The notes beneath the pieces were generated by a model. The model searched no databases. It saw only the letters and a program-made list of their open reading frames with translations, and was not told where the DNA came from. From the NCBI GenBank assembly GCA_032718475.1, contig JAUCBJ010005581.1:1-23718 (forward strand): 23,718 nt of DNA, given 5' to 3'. The position numbers and the translations under genes are program-made. This document shows positions 16,745-23,718 of this stretch, piece by piece (position 1 is the stretch's first letter; each line of letters opens with the position of its first letter). This DNA comes from Nemertoderma westbladi. Lineage: Eukaryota > Xenacoelomorpha > Nemertodermatida > Nemertodermatidae.

Positions 16745-17110
16745 GTCTAGCCGTTGGTTGATTACCTTCCGTCTATCCATGGCCTACAGCCCTGCTGCCG
16801 ACTGTAGGGGTCCTTTTGTTACACCCTGAAACAAATGTGCCTCCTGGGTTAGGTATCCAGTATAGACAGAGTGGGGCATGTATCATCTCTATTGCAGATG
16901 CGTATCAAGCCTTTGCCTACTGTATGCCCTAGGCGCTATAGCCCTCAATGACTTATTTAGTTGACGGGGCTAAACCAACCCACTCTTGATCAACTAAATA
17001 ATGAGTAGGCTACTGGCGCTTATTGGGCCTGCCCTACTGGGCTGACAGCTACAGGTAGTACCACATTACTGCCATAGTGGTAGCACGATCTGGGGACCTG
17101 ACCTGACTCC
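16745..17110 (-). mobile_element. LINE 5'-region-like fragment, proximal half
   Basis: Noncoding on the minus strand until an ATG in a strong context (GCCATGG) at 16778-16780. From there a small frame reads toward the insertion site of LINE copy 2. A motif GGTAATCAACCAACGGC here is repeated with one change on the far side of the insertion, so the target was itself a short tandem repeat of about 40 bp. A 12-bp perfect inverted repeat TTATTTAGTTGA/TCAACTAAATAA lies at 16953-16964 and 16990-17001. It looks like a LINE 5' UTR. Confidence 0.35.
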
Positions 17111-17141
17111 TTCTTCTGAAACCTTTGGCAGACCACATATT

Positions 17142-17181
17142 TAACCCTTGTGCTCTCTTTGGGGTCAATTTTGACCCATCG
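17142..17181 (+). mobile_element. piggyBac-like transposon terminus (single end)
   Basis: TTAACCCTTGTGCTC is followed by the palindrome GGGTCAATTTTGACCC. A TTAA target, CCC at the element edge and a nearby GGTCA...TGACC inverted repeat are features of piggyBac-type ends and their MITEs. No matching right end is seen downstream, so this is a fragment or a coincidence. Confidence 0.35.
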
Positions 17182-17766
17182 GAGATTTAAACTTACACAA
17201 TTTTATCACACATTGCTAATTTATCCCGAAATTTTGTGACTTTTATTATTTTATAGTACTTACTTTTCAATTAGAAAAACAAAAATGTAAAAATTTACAA
17301 GGGGGCCTATTAAATTTTACAATTTATACACATATTGTCTTTTTGGTCAAATTTGAAATTTGAGGTCTTTGTGGTCCAAAAAAACTTTTTCCGAATTTCA
17401 ACTCAGTAAAAAAATCAGATGTCATCAAATGGGCCCAAACTTCGATAGATACCAAAATTGTGATTTGAAGATGACAGGAGATATTCCCACAGACATATGG
17501 CCAGTTCCCGCCCTTCTTGGCGCAAGTGAGTCATATTCTCCATTTTTGTGATGATCAACTTCTAGTATTCCTACTGCATTGATATTATGCTCATAAGAAC
17601 CGCTTATAACCGGCTTAGGTAGTCTCAGAACTGAGTCGTGTGAGGTAACTTTTGTTATTCGGCATTAAAATGGGTTTTACACAAAACTTCAAGATGCTTT
17701 AATTATTACTAAATGTGTAATGTACGTTAGGATCGACGAGATGACAACTCACACATTTATGTTAAA
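17182..17766. other. AT-rich spacer, no gene seen
   Basis: Low-complexity A/T-rich sequence with short direct repeats (GGTCAAATTTGAAATTTGAGGTC near 17345). A 63-codon plus-strand ORF at 17360-17551 has no supporting features. An ATTAAA-like signal on the minus strand near 17700 could end the transcript of the candidate peptide gene. Confidence 0.4.
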
Positions 17767-17952
17767 TTATCCCGCGGGTACTATGTGGAGCGATATTAAA
17801 ATAGACCTCAATGAGAAGCTGATTGAGAACAGCTGAAACTTAATTTCATCAATTAATGACACATCAATCAATGACTGAGTTATTAGCGACGACGACGAAG
17901 ATAAACAATTCGTTAATGGTACCCATTTGCTGAGGCTTCGCTCACTTCGTGG
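17767..17952 (-). CDS. Possible second exon of the secreted-peptide gene
   Basis: After a T-rich stretch on the minus strand, the AG at 17954-17953 could be an acceptor. The frame that then follows exon 1 in phase 0 reads 61 codons to TAA (17769-17767). It begins PRSERSLSKWVPLTNC and so contributes one further Cys, and it ends in a hydrophobic stretch. The intron would be 211 bases. The exon is composed of ordinary codons but has no recognisable domain. Other acceptors are possible, such as the TTTCAG further down. I rate this as a weak model tied to exon 1. Confidence 0.2.
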   Translation of the reverse strand, partial: PRSERSLSKWVPLTNCLSSSSSLITQSLIDVSLIDEIKFQLFSISFSLRSILISLHIVPAG

Positions 17953-18163
17953 CTTGCCCCACAATCACATATTTTAAAACATAAAAAAAATTATGAAAAC
18001 CAAAATAAACTTATAATAAATGGAAAGGGAAAATTAATCTTATTAATTTATTGATGGATTGATTGATATTTATGCAAAATCCGTTTAATGGCTAAGACGA
18101 CGTGAGAATAAAAACATAAAGTCCGACTTTAAAAAAAAAGTTGTTAATACAGTACATACTTAC

Positions 18164-18328
18164 GCAATCAAACAGCAAGGAAGGAGTTACAAATGCTGGA
18201 GCTAGGTTGGGGTTTTGTCCCTTTATACCTCGTTTTATGTTGAGGTTTTTGCTGCGTATTTGTAGGTTTTGGTCACTACTGGCAACAAGGGCCAGTGTAA
18301 CTAACAAGAATAGCATAAACCAATTCAT
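18164..18328 (-). CDS. Candidate first exon of a small secreted peptide precursor
   Basis: The ATG at 18328 opens a frame of exactly 55 codons that ends at a textbook donor, GTAAGT (18163-18158). The first 18 residues form a clear signal peptide: MNWF, a hydrophobic core LLVTLALV, then ASS with a likely cleavage site. A polar segment follows with a Lys-Arg pair at residues 32-33, a typical prohormone-cleavage site, and one Cys at residue 55. A TATAAAC box at 18379-18373 places a start of transcription about 20 bases before the ATG. I do not recognise the peptide. It may be a neuropeptide or other secreted protein, or a chance ORF. There is no basis to call a function. Confidence 0.4.
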
Positions 18329-18372
18329 ATTAATTGATTTGCGATTGAGAATTAAAGTTCAGCTAATAATAC

Positions 18373-18379
18373 GTTTATA
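18373..18379 (-). promoter_or_regulatory. TATA box of the candidate peptide gene
   Basis: TATAAAC on the minus strand, 50 bases upstream of the ATG at 18328, the expected distance for a short 5' UTR. Confidence 0.35.
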
Positions 18380-19652
18380 CCCAAAATAATATATACAATA
18401 CAGTACGGTATTGTTGGTAGTTATAATAACTACTTTCGCTATTCTTATATATTCGTGAAATAAAAAAAGTAATATGTAGATTTTTTATCAGCAGTTGTAT
18501 CAGATGTTTTAGTTTTGGATAAAACTACTACATTTTATGCGATTATCCAATTAATTACAGCTCTCATTATTTCTCACAAGTTTATTAGGAAGTCGATAAT
18601 TCCACTGTACAGTACTTTCGAAACACGTCGCCATTTATCGCAGAATCATTAATTTGTGCTTCACAATCCATCAATCAAATATAATTGTCTGGGAAGTTTG
18701 AGTTAAGGAGGAATTTAAAAGTTCTTGGCGTCTTTGTGCAGCTGCATGTCTATTGGATTCCTACAAAGGAATACAACTCTACTACAGGACTGGAAGAGCT
18801 AAAAGTAAGCCCCCCCCCCCCCCCCCGCGCCATGGCAAAGGGGTACTTTTATATTTTATTTGATTCGCCATGTAATTTTGGGCTATAAATAAGAGAAAAC
18901 CATGCGCTATAGGTTTTTGAGGGAGGAGATTCCAATGTAGTGATTTTTGTTGAGTCAATAACTGATAGCAATAGCTACAGGGCGGCTAACATTTTCGAAC
19001 CAAAACAATACATGAAAGCAGGAAATTCAGGGATGCAGCTGACAATGTATAATATTCATATTTCATTAAGTAATTCATAATAACTACATGCAGTAACTGC
19101 AAGTATCTTTGTTTTCATTGGATAAAAAAAATTTAATTATTCTTCAGTACTCAGTAGTAAAGCTACCAGTCTACCGGTGAAGTGGTTAAGCGAAAGATGA
19201 TAAATACTGCATATAATTCAATTGTTTGGTCAAATAACAAGTGCAACCAATCATGGTAGACAATTTAATCTCAGCCCTTCCCTTGTCAAGGGTTGGCATA
19301 TTAAATATAACCTTGCCCTCTCGTGAACAAAGGCAATAAATAGCAATGGAGAATCGATAAGAACCATAGGCCTATTTACTTTGTAAACTATTTTTGAACT
19401 CGAAACATTATTAACACATTTTAGCGCGCGCAACGCATGAAGTGAAGAATATGTACATAGTCTTAGCGTATGCCACTACATAGAGTATATACTGGTATAG
19501 GGTACGTACATTACACTGTTGAAAGCATTTGATGGTTGTGGGTTGTTATTGAACATACAGTAGGCCTATTGTCTTATTTTAGTACTGAACCGCTTGGAAT
19601 ACGTAGGCCTACTAATGATAAACGTCGTATAGGCCAGTAGGCATAGTATGGG
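18380..19652. other. Spacer without a supported gene
   Basis: This AT-rich sequence contains a 17-base C tract at 18810-18826. Short ORFs at 18685-18888 and 19251-19433 have no features. TAGGCCTA-type palindromes cluster near 19370 and 19560-19635. Confidence 0.5.
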
Positions 19653-19770
19653 TAGCACCTACGCAGTTCGCGTAGGACCTACGCGTAGCTACGCGTAGCA
19701 CCTACGCGTAGCTACGCGTAGCACCTACGCGTAGCTACGCGTAGCACCTACGCGTAGGAACCTACGCGTA
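19653..19770. repeat. Palindromic 23-bp satellite (CTACGCGTAG)
   Basis: Units of 23 bases start at 19677, 19700, 19723 and 19746. Each is built from two copies of the self-complementary word CTACGCGTAG plus CAC. Diverged units flank the array on both sides. Every unit can fold on itself, and the ACGCGT core is a repeated MluI-type hexamer rich in CpG. Confidence 0.9.
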
Positions 19771-19797
19771 TATAATGTTAAAACTCTGAAACTGGTG

Positions 19798-19806
19798 ATA
19801 TATGAC
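19798..19806. repeat. 9-bp target-site duplication, left
   Basis: ATATATGAC, identical to 21439-21447, directly outside the inverted termini. Confidence 0.85.
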
Positions 19807-19825
19807 GGGTGCATGTAAAGAGCGG

Positions 19826-19934
19826 ACTGCGGACTGGCGGACTGGCGGACTGGCGGACTACGGACTGGGGATTGCGGACTGGCGGACTACGGACTGGCGG
19901 ACTACGGACTGGCGGACTACGGACTGGGGATTGC
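19826..19934 (+). repeat. Expanded 9-bp minisatellite (GCGGACTGG / GCGGACTAC) in the left TIR
   Basis: About a dozen copies of the 9-base unit CGGACTGG(C) or CGGACTAC(G) occur, interrupted by GGGGATTG at two places. The right TIR has only about three units at the same site, so the left arm has expanded after or during insertion. Confidence 0.85.
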
Positions 19935-20099
19935 CAAAATCCGCGCGGTCAATTTGAATTATCGACTTCCAAACTAAGAATCCGCTCTTTGTTGTCTGGA
20001 CAAATGGCGGACTGAAGCCGGTAAATTATAACCTGATTGGCTCAATCATTTACATAGGCTGAAGCTGAAAGGGAGCTTAAAGAATGAATCATCCCATTG

Positions 20100-20980
20100 G
20101 CGTTTAAATGTTTACCATTGTGCAACACTGTAATACAGGAAATAATTATCCTATACCTGTATACACTATACAGCAGTACAGTAATTACGTCAGTACGTTG
20201 ACTGTGATTAAGGGCCTACTACATATATAATCAACATTCTACGGATTTTCAGATTATTTATTTCAATAAATATTTTTATATACTTCCTGCCTTTAGAGTT
20301 TATGTCACAGTTGTCTGTTCGCAAATATAAAAGAGCGAATATTCGGACATCCTAAGCGCAGGAGCTGGGGGAAGATCTTGTCTGTGTTGGGGGTAAGAGA
20401 GCGTAAGAAAAGGGGGAACAGGGGCAAAGAAAAGGGGTGTGGATCTATAAATAGCATCCAATAGGACGCATCTAAATACTGGCATTTAATTCTGCCCAAA
20501 TTTTTATGACAGCCTTAAAATGAAAACCACGAACACCTGATCGGCTAGTGCTTTTTTTTAATGTTTTTTTAGTGTGGGCTGTGATATCCTACATATCTGA
20601 CATTCGATTAACTGTGGGGCGGGGCGAGCAACGTAAGTCCAGGTGAGCCTTAGCATATGGGTATAAGTGGTGGACCCGTCTGTCGTTGTCATCGTCGGAA
20701 ATGTTTGAACGCTAATAAGTCGGTCAATCTTGGAAAAATAATGTTTCACTACTACTGTACTAGTATGTACGACTAATACTGTATGTTTCAATTATATTTT
20801 AATTTAATTTAATTTTTCAATTATTATTTTGTTTCAACTAACAGAGACATAATACTGTAGTGGCAGTACGAGCCAAACCTCCCCCACCCCCCCCCCCCCC
20901 CCCCCACCCCTTTTTTTGGACGACCCCAACGTAAAAACTTTTAATTTAAGTAACAAGCAAACAAGGAATATCTTATAAGG
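20100..20980. other. Interior of the TIR element, no gene seen
   Basis: AT-rich sequence with a short GGGGCGGGGCG box near 20615 and C tracts at 20881-20910 (5 and 19 C). ORFs at 20300-20499 and 20558-20791 lack any recognisable motif. Confidence 0.5.
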
Positions 20981-20984
20981 TCGC

Positions 20985-21106
20985 GGTTCACACCCTTAAG
21001 CAATAAGCATAACTCTGCTTCGGCAGCAGAACTACAGTAGTCCCAAAGTCTGCATCCAAAGTAGAGTTACGAATCATGCTTAAAAAGAGTGAACCGGCCG
21101 TAACCT
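20985..21106. repeat. Nested imperfect inverted repeat (about 120 bp)
   Basis: The left arm runs from AAGGTCGCGGTTCACACCC to AACTCTGCTT (about 20985-21020). The right arm (21059-21106) is its diverged reverse complement. The spacer is about 38 bases. It could be a small MITE or foldback unit inserted in the larger element, or part of its interior. Confidence 0.6.
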
Positions 21107-21438
21107 GAGAGATTTTAATGAAAGTTCAAGAGTTCTTCCTACTGCCTACATAATAGGTTTTCAAAATAATAGGTTTCCATCTCTGTCTGTCTGTGTCACA
21201 ATGAAAACATTTAAGCCAATAAGCTGATAAGAGGATTCAAGAAAGTTCCCTTTGGTCCTCTATGTAAATGATTGAGCCAATCAGGTTAAAATTTTCTGGC
21301 TTCAGTCCACCGTTGGTCCAGACAACAAAGAGCGGATTCTTACATTATAATGCTATAATTCAAATTGACCGCGCATATTTGGGCTTTTAATTGACAATCC
21401 GCAGTCCGTAGTCCGCAGTCCGCTCTTTACATGCACCC

Positions 21439-21447
21439 ATATATGAC
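21439..21447. repeat. 9-bp target-site duplication, right
   Basis: ATATATGAC, identical to 19798-19806. Confidence 0.85.
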
Positions 21448-21778
21448 CCAATGTTGCGAACTACGTCAGTACGTGTAGCGTGTAGGTCGAAAAGATTTAC
21501 CCGTTATTTGCAGTGCTGACTGACATGTTTGCTAAGGCCTTTAGTATAGAACGCCATGACTATGGCTGTATGGTAGACCAAGCTGCTAACTGGCTAAAGC
21601 ATTCAATCTTCAAATTTTACAGTTTAGTTTTCTGTAGCTTATTTTCTTTACCGGTGAAGTTATAGGCTGATAAGGCCTAATCCATAGTGGAGTCTGGCAG
21701 TACAGCAGTAGTGAGTCTGATACGATACCGGTACTCTTTTCTGCCATTAGGCCTACTGCCAGACTGCATAACTGCATT
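21448..21778 (+). promoter_or_regulatory. 5' flank and presumed promoter/5' UTR of PPP4R2
   Basis: No other gene is seen between the TIR element and the ATG. A pyrimidine-rich ACTCTTTTCTGCC at about 21732-21744 lies 35 bases upstream of the start and could be an initiator. No TATA box is obvious. The TIR element ends 340 bases upstream of the ATG, so it may now supply part of the upstream region. Confidence 0.35.
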
Positions 21779-23718
21779 ATGGAATCACAGGTTGAACAGA
21801 TTTCCGAGGCATTGCTCCAGTTTGAACAATTACTGGAAACAACCAATCAGAACGCAGATGGTGATTCCCAATCGCCCAAAGTTCCAGATATTCTAGAAAA
21901 CTACCTAAAGGGGATCGCAATCAGTGGCCAGATAAGCATTCCTTGGTCCAAATGGAAATCGCTATTCCTTTACAAACTGTGTGAAGTGTTGGATGAATTC
22001 CAGCGGACATCCCCCTCCGTAGAAGTCTCCGCTACTAACATTGACCACGTCGGATTCTCCGACATGCGTCAACGATTAGTGGAGTACGTTAAAGGATTCG
22101 TGGATGGAGCCCCTTTCACCATCCAAAGACTCTGCGAACTAATCGCCAACCCGCGAAAGTTCTACTCCCAAGTTGGCAAGTATATGCGGGCGTTCGAGCG
22201 GAACTTACTGGTTATATCGACGGTTCGACCGCTGGGTGAGGCTGTCCGTGAACCCGCGGCGAGGCCCTGGTCCGGTTCCGTCCAGGATTCCGCCGTTCCG
22301 TTGGACACTGTGGAGTTACTCAAGGGAAACCGACTTCTCGACTCATCCTACCTCGTTCCCGACTCGTCGGAAGCCGCCCAGCGGGACCCCGAGGCATCGC
22401 TCGGTCTGGATGACAGCCTACACTGCTTGGACCCACTGGCGACCTCGGCTATCGGCATGGACGACCCGCTGGTTTTCCGCCAGACCAGCCCTGAGACAAG
22501 CCTCTCCTCGCCCGATACGTCAACCTCCCCTAAACGTAACCCACAAGGAATCGATACTTTTAGTCAACTCCATTCGCCACCAGACGTGTGTCCTTCCCGT
22601 CTAGGGTTACCCCTGCCGATGTCCCCGTCCGGTTTGCCATTATCGCCGATCGGCCTGCCAGTATCTCCACCCCGCCCCGATGCGTTATCCGCACCGTCCG
22701 GCTTCGGTTTAACTCCACACACCCCTGCGGCAGCGCTCGTTACAGCTAATTGCCCATCCAGTGTGCCTCCAGGACGGAATATCGCTGGAAGCCAATCCCC
22801 GAATGGGGATACAGGTGGGTCTACAAGTGACACGATCCGCGCCCTTAAAGCTATGCTGAGCAATGGCCACACGGACAAATTACTTGAAGGACGAACGGAG
22901 AAACTAGAAGAGGAACAGACGGATAGAATGCGAGAGTCCGTTGTCCCCGTGGCGATGGGTAACAATGGATTAGACGTACAACCAGATGATGATGGCGTGG
23001 GGAGTGTGGACAAGGTTTCCTCGGCTGTGGCCGTAGAGGAAGAATCAGCCAAGGAAGACATCGACGGGTCTCTATTGGTGGATTCTATAGGCGACGGTTC
23101 CGCCAGTATAGATTCCTCCGCCTACTCTGTCGACCTCGACACCAGTGGGGCGGAGGCCAGCGAGTGTTCCATTAGTGGTAATAATGCCATTGAGTGTTCC
23201 ACTGCTGCCCCAGAAGCTGCAGAGTGTTCTATTGATAGCGCCGAATGCTCCACTGGTGTCGCTGATGCCACTAAAAGTTCCATTAGTGGTCCCGTTCCCT
23301 CTCAGTGTCCCACTAGCGGTCCCGTTCCCACTCAGTGTCCCACTAGCTGTCCCGTTCCCACTGAATGTCCCACTAGCTGTCCCGTTCCCACTGAATGTCC
23401 CACTAGCGGTCCCGTCCCCTCTCAGTGTCCCACTAGCGGTCCCGTCCCCTCTCAGTGTCCAACTAGCTGTCCCGTTCCCACCGAATGTCCCACAAGCGGT
23501 CCCGTCCCCTCTCAGTGTCCCACTAGCTGTCCCGTTCCCACTGAATGTCCCACTAGCGGTCCCGTCCCCTCTCAGTGTCCAACTAGCTGTCCCGTTCCCA
23601 CTCAGTGTCCCACTAGCGGTCCCGTTCCCACTCAGTATCCCACTAGCGGTCCCGTCCCCTCTCAGTGTCCCACTAGCGGTCCCGTTCCCACTCAGTGTCC
23701 CACTAGTGGTCCCGTTCC
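21779..23718 (+). CDS. PPP4R2: Serine/threonine-protein phosphatase 4 regulatory subunit 2 (partial, C-terminus off the edge)
   Basis: The ATG at 21779 has A at -3 and G at +4. The frame stays open for 646 codons to the window end. The first 150 residues match the conserved PPP4R2 domain, with IPWSKWKSLFLYKL (54-67), a DMRQRLVEYVKGF helix (95-107) and the signature PFTIQRLCEL (112-121), then FERNLLVIS. PPP4R2 anchors the catalytic subunit PPP4C, often with PPP4R3, and this complex acts in centrosome maturation, snRNP assembly and DNA-damage signalling. Beyond residue 150 the protein is low-complexity: Pro/Ser-rich, then acidic, then Ser/Cys (ECSI-like) repeats from about 460, and a 10-residue repeat from 504. 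Long disordered acidic tails are usual in this family, but the Cys repeat is not. No intron interrupts the conserved domain. Confidence 0.88.
   Translation, partial: MESQVEQISEALLQFEQLLETTNQNADGDSQSPKVPDILENYLKGIAISGQISIPWSKWKSLFLYKLCEVLDEFQRTSPSVEVSATNIDHVGFSDMRQRLVEYVKGFVDGAPFTIQRLCELIANPRKFYSQVGKYMRAFERNLLVISTVRPLGEAVREPAARPWSGSVQDSAVPLDTVELLKGNRLLDSSYLVPDSSEAAQRDPEASLGLDDSLHCLDPLATSAIGMDDPLVFRQTSPETSLSSPDTSTSPKRNPQGIDTFSQLHSPPDVCPSRLGLPLPMSPSGLPLSPIGLPVSPPRPDALSAPSGFGLTPHTPAAALVTANCPSSVPPGRNIAGSQSPNGDTGGSTSDTIRALKAMLSNGHTDKLLEGRTEKLEEEQTDRMRESVVPVAMGNNGLDVQPDDDGVGSVDKVSSAVAVEEESAKEDIDGSLLVDSIGDGSASIDSSAYSVDLDTSGAEASECSISGNNAIECSTAAPEAAECSIDSAECSTGVADATKSSISGPVPSQCPTSGPVPTQCPTSCPVPTECPTSCPVPTECPTSGPVPSQCPTSGPVPSQCPTSCPVPTECPTSGPVPSQCPTSCPVPTECPTSGPVPSQCPTSCPVPTQCPTSGPVPTQYPTSGPVPSQCPTSGPVPTQCPTSGPV
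23288..23718 (+). repeat. 30-bp tandem repeat in the PPP4R2 tail, 14.4 units
   Basis: Units of exactly 30 bases start at 23288 and every 30 bases after. They encode (G/C)PVP(T/S)(Q/E)CPTS. Two main unit types alternate, G..S..Q and C..T..E, with linked silent changes (GTC with Ser, GTT with Thr). One unit has TAT (Tyr) in place of the usual Cys TGT (23636-23638). The array continues past the window edge, so its length is unknown. Confidence 0.95.

Larger units (their letters stand above)
19807..21438. mobile_element. Noncoding TIR DNA transposon (1.63 kb) with 9-bp TSD
   Basis: The ends are perfect inverted repeats for 29 bases, beginning GGGTGCATGTAAAGAGCG, and remain clearly related for about 230 bases inward (about 19807-20060 against 21230-21438). 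They are flanked by an exact 9-bp duplication, ATATATGAC. Long TIRs, a 9-bp duplication and GGG ends fit Mutator-like elements. Merlin elements (8-9 bp) are an alternative. No transposase ORF is present inside, so it would be moved in trans. The interior contains two C tracts, a nested inverted repeat and short featureless ORFs. Confidence 0.82.

Noticed and set aside
20300-20791. Small ORFs in the TIR element as a transposase remnant
   Set aside because: No catalytic motif or similarity to a transposase is visible.
19807-21438. hAT transposon (8-bp duplication)
   Set aside because: The duplication is 9 bases when the TIR edges are placed at GGG/CCC, and the ends do not look like hAT termini.
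22173-22604. 143-codon plus-strand ORF in another frame of PPP4R2
   Set aside because: It overlaps the conserved frame, is Arg/Trp/Pro-rich, and has no homology I can see.
22564-23061. 165-codon minus-strand ORF within PPP4R2
   Set aside because: It is a shadow of the Pro/Ser-rich coding region.

Overview
The window is eukaryotic and most likely from an invertebrate animal. The evidence is BEL/Pao-type LTR retrotransposon genes (a metazoan group), an APE-type LINE, a TIR DNA transposon, AT-rich spacers full of microsatellites, and a gene that reads clearly as the animal phosphatase subunit PPP4R2. Palindromic words such as TAGGCCTA and TACCGGTA recur outside the genes. I cannot name the species, and I see no bacterial genes, tRNA, rRNA or CRISPR array.

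Layout. (1) 1-4263, minus strand: the 5' part of a BEL/Pao-like element in three overlapping ORFs. These are a 213-aa leader ORF, a 610-aa coiled-coil Gag-like ORF, and a 601-aa ORF with the BEL/Pao Gag domain, three zinc knuckles and an aspartic protease. An in-frame amber codon stands before the rest of Pol, which leaves the window. Upstream (4264-6430) lie several stacked tandem repeats. (2) About 7550-16050, plus strand: a second, degraded BEL/Pao-like element. It has Asn-rich and Arg/Glu-rich Gag pieces, tandem repeats, long G tracts, a Gag domain broken by a stop, a protease tail fused to a Cys-Pro-Glu-Glu repeat and a membrane segment, a long noncoding stretch dense in perfect stem-loops, a polypurine tract and a probable 514-bp LTR. 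A 3-kb LINE on the minus strand (9039-12051) sits inside its coding region with a 12-bp target-site duplication. Removing the LINE and one duplication joins the two halves in the same frame. (3) 16100-17110: a LINE 5'-UTR-like fragment split by a second, 430-bp copy of the same LINE. A piggyBac-like terminus follows at 17142. (4) 17767-18379, minus strand: a candidate first exon of a small secreted peptide, with a signal peptide, a GTAAGT donor, a TATA box and a possible second exon. (5) 19653-19770: a palindromic 23-bp satellite. (6) 19807-21438: a 1.63-kb noncoding TIR element with a perfect 9-bp target-site duplication. (7) 21779 to the window end, plus strand: an uninterrupted PPP4R2 reading frame ending in a 30-bp (10-residue) tandem repeat that runs off the edge.

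Most of the window is therefore nested mobile DNA. Order of events: the plus-strand BEL-like element came first and the LINE then inserted into it. LINE copy 2 inserted into an older fragment that itself abuts the LTR. The two LINE copies are almost identical where they overlap, so both insertions look recent. Only PPP4R2 and the secreted-peptide candidate look like host genes.
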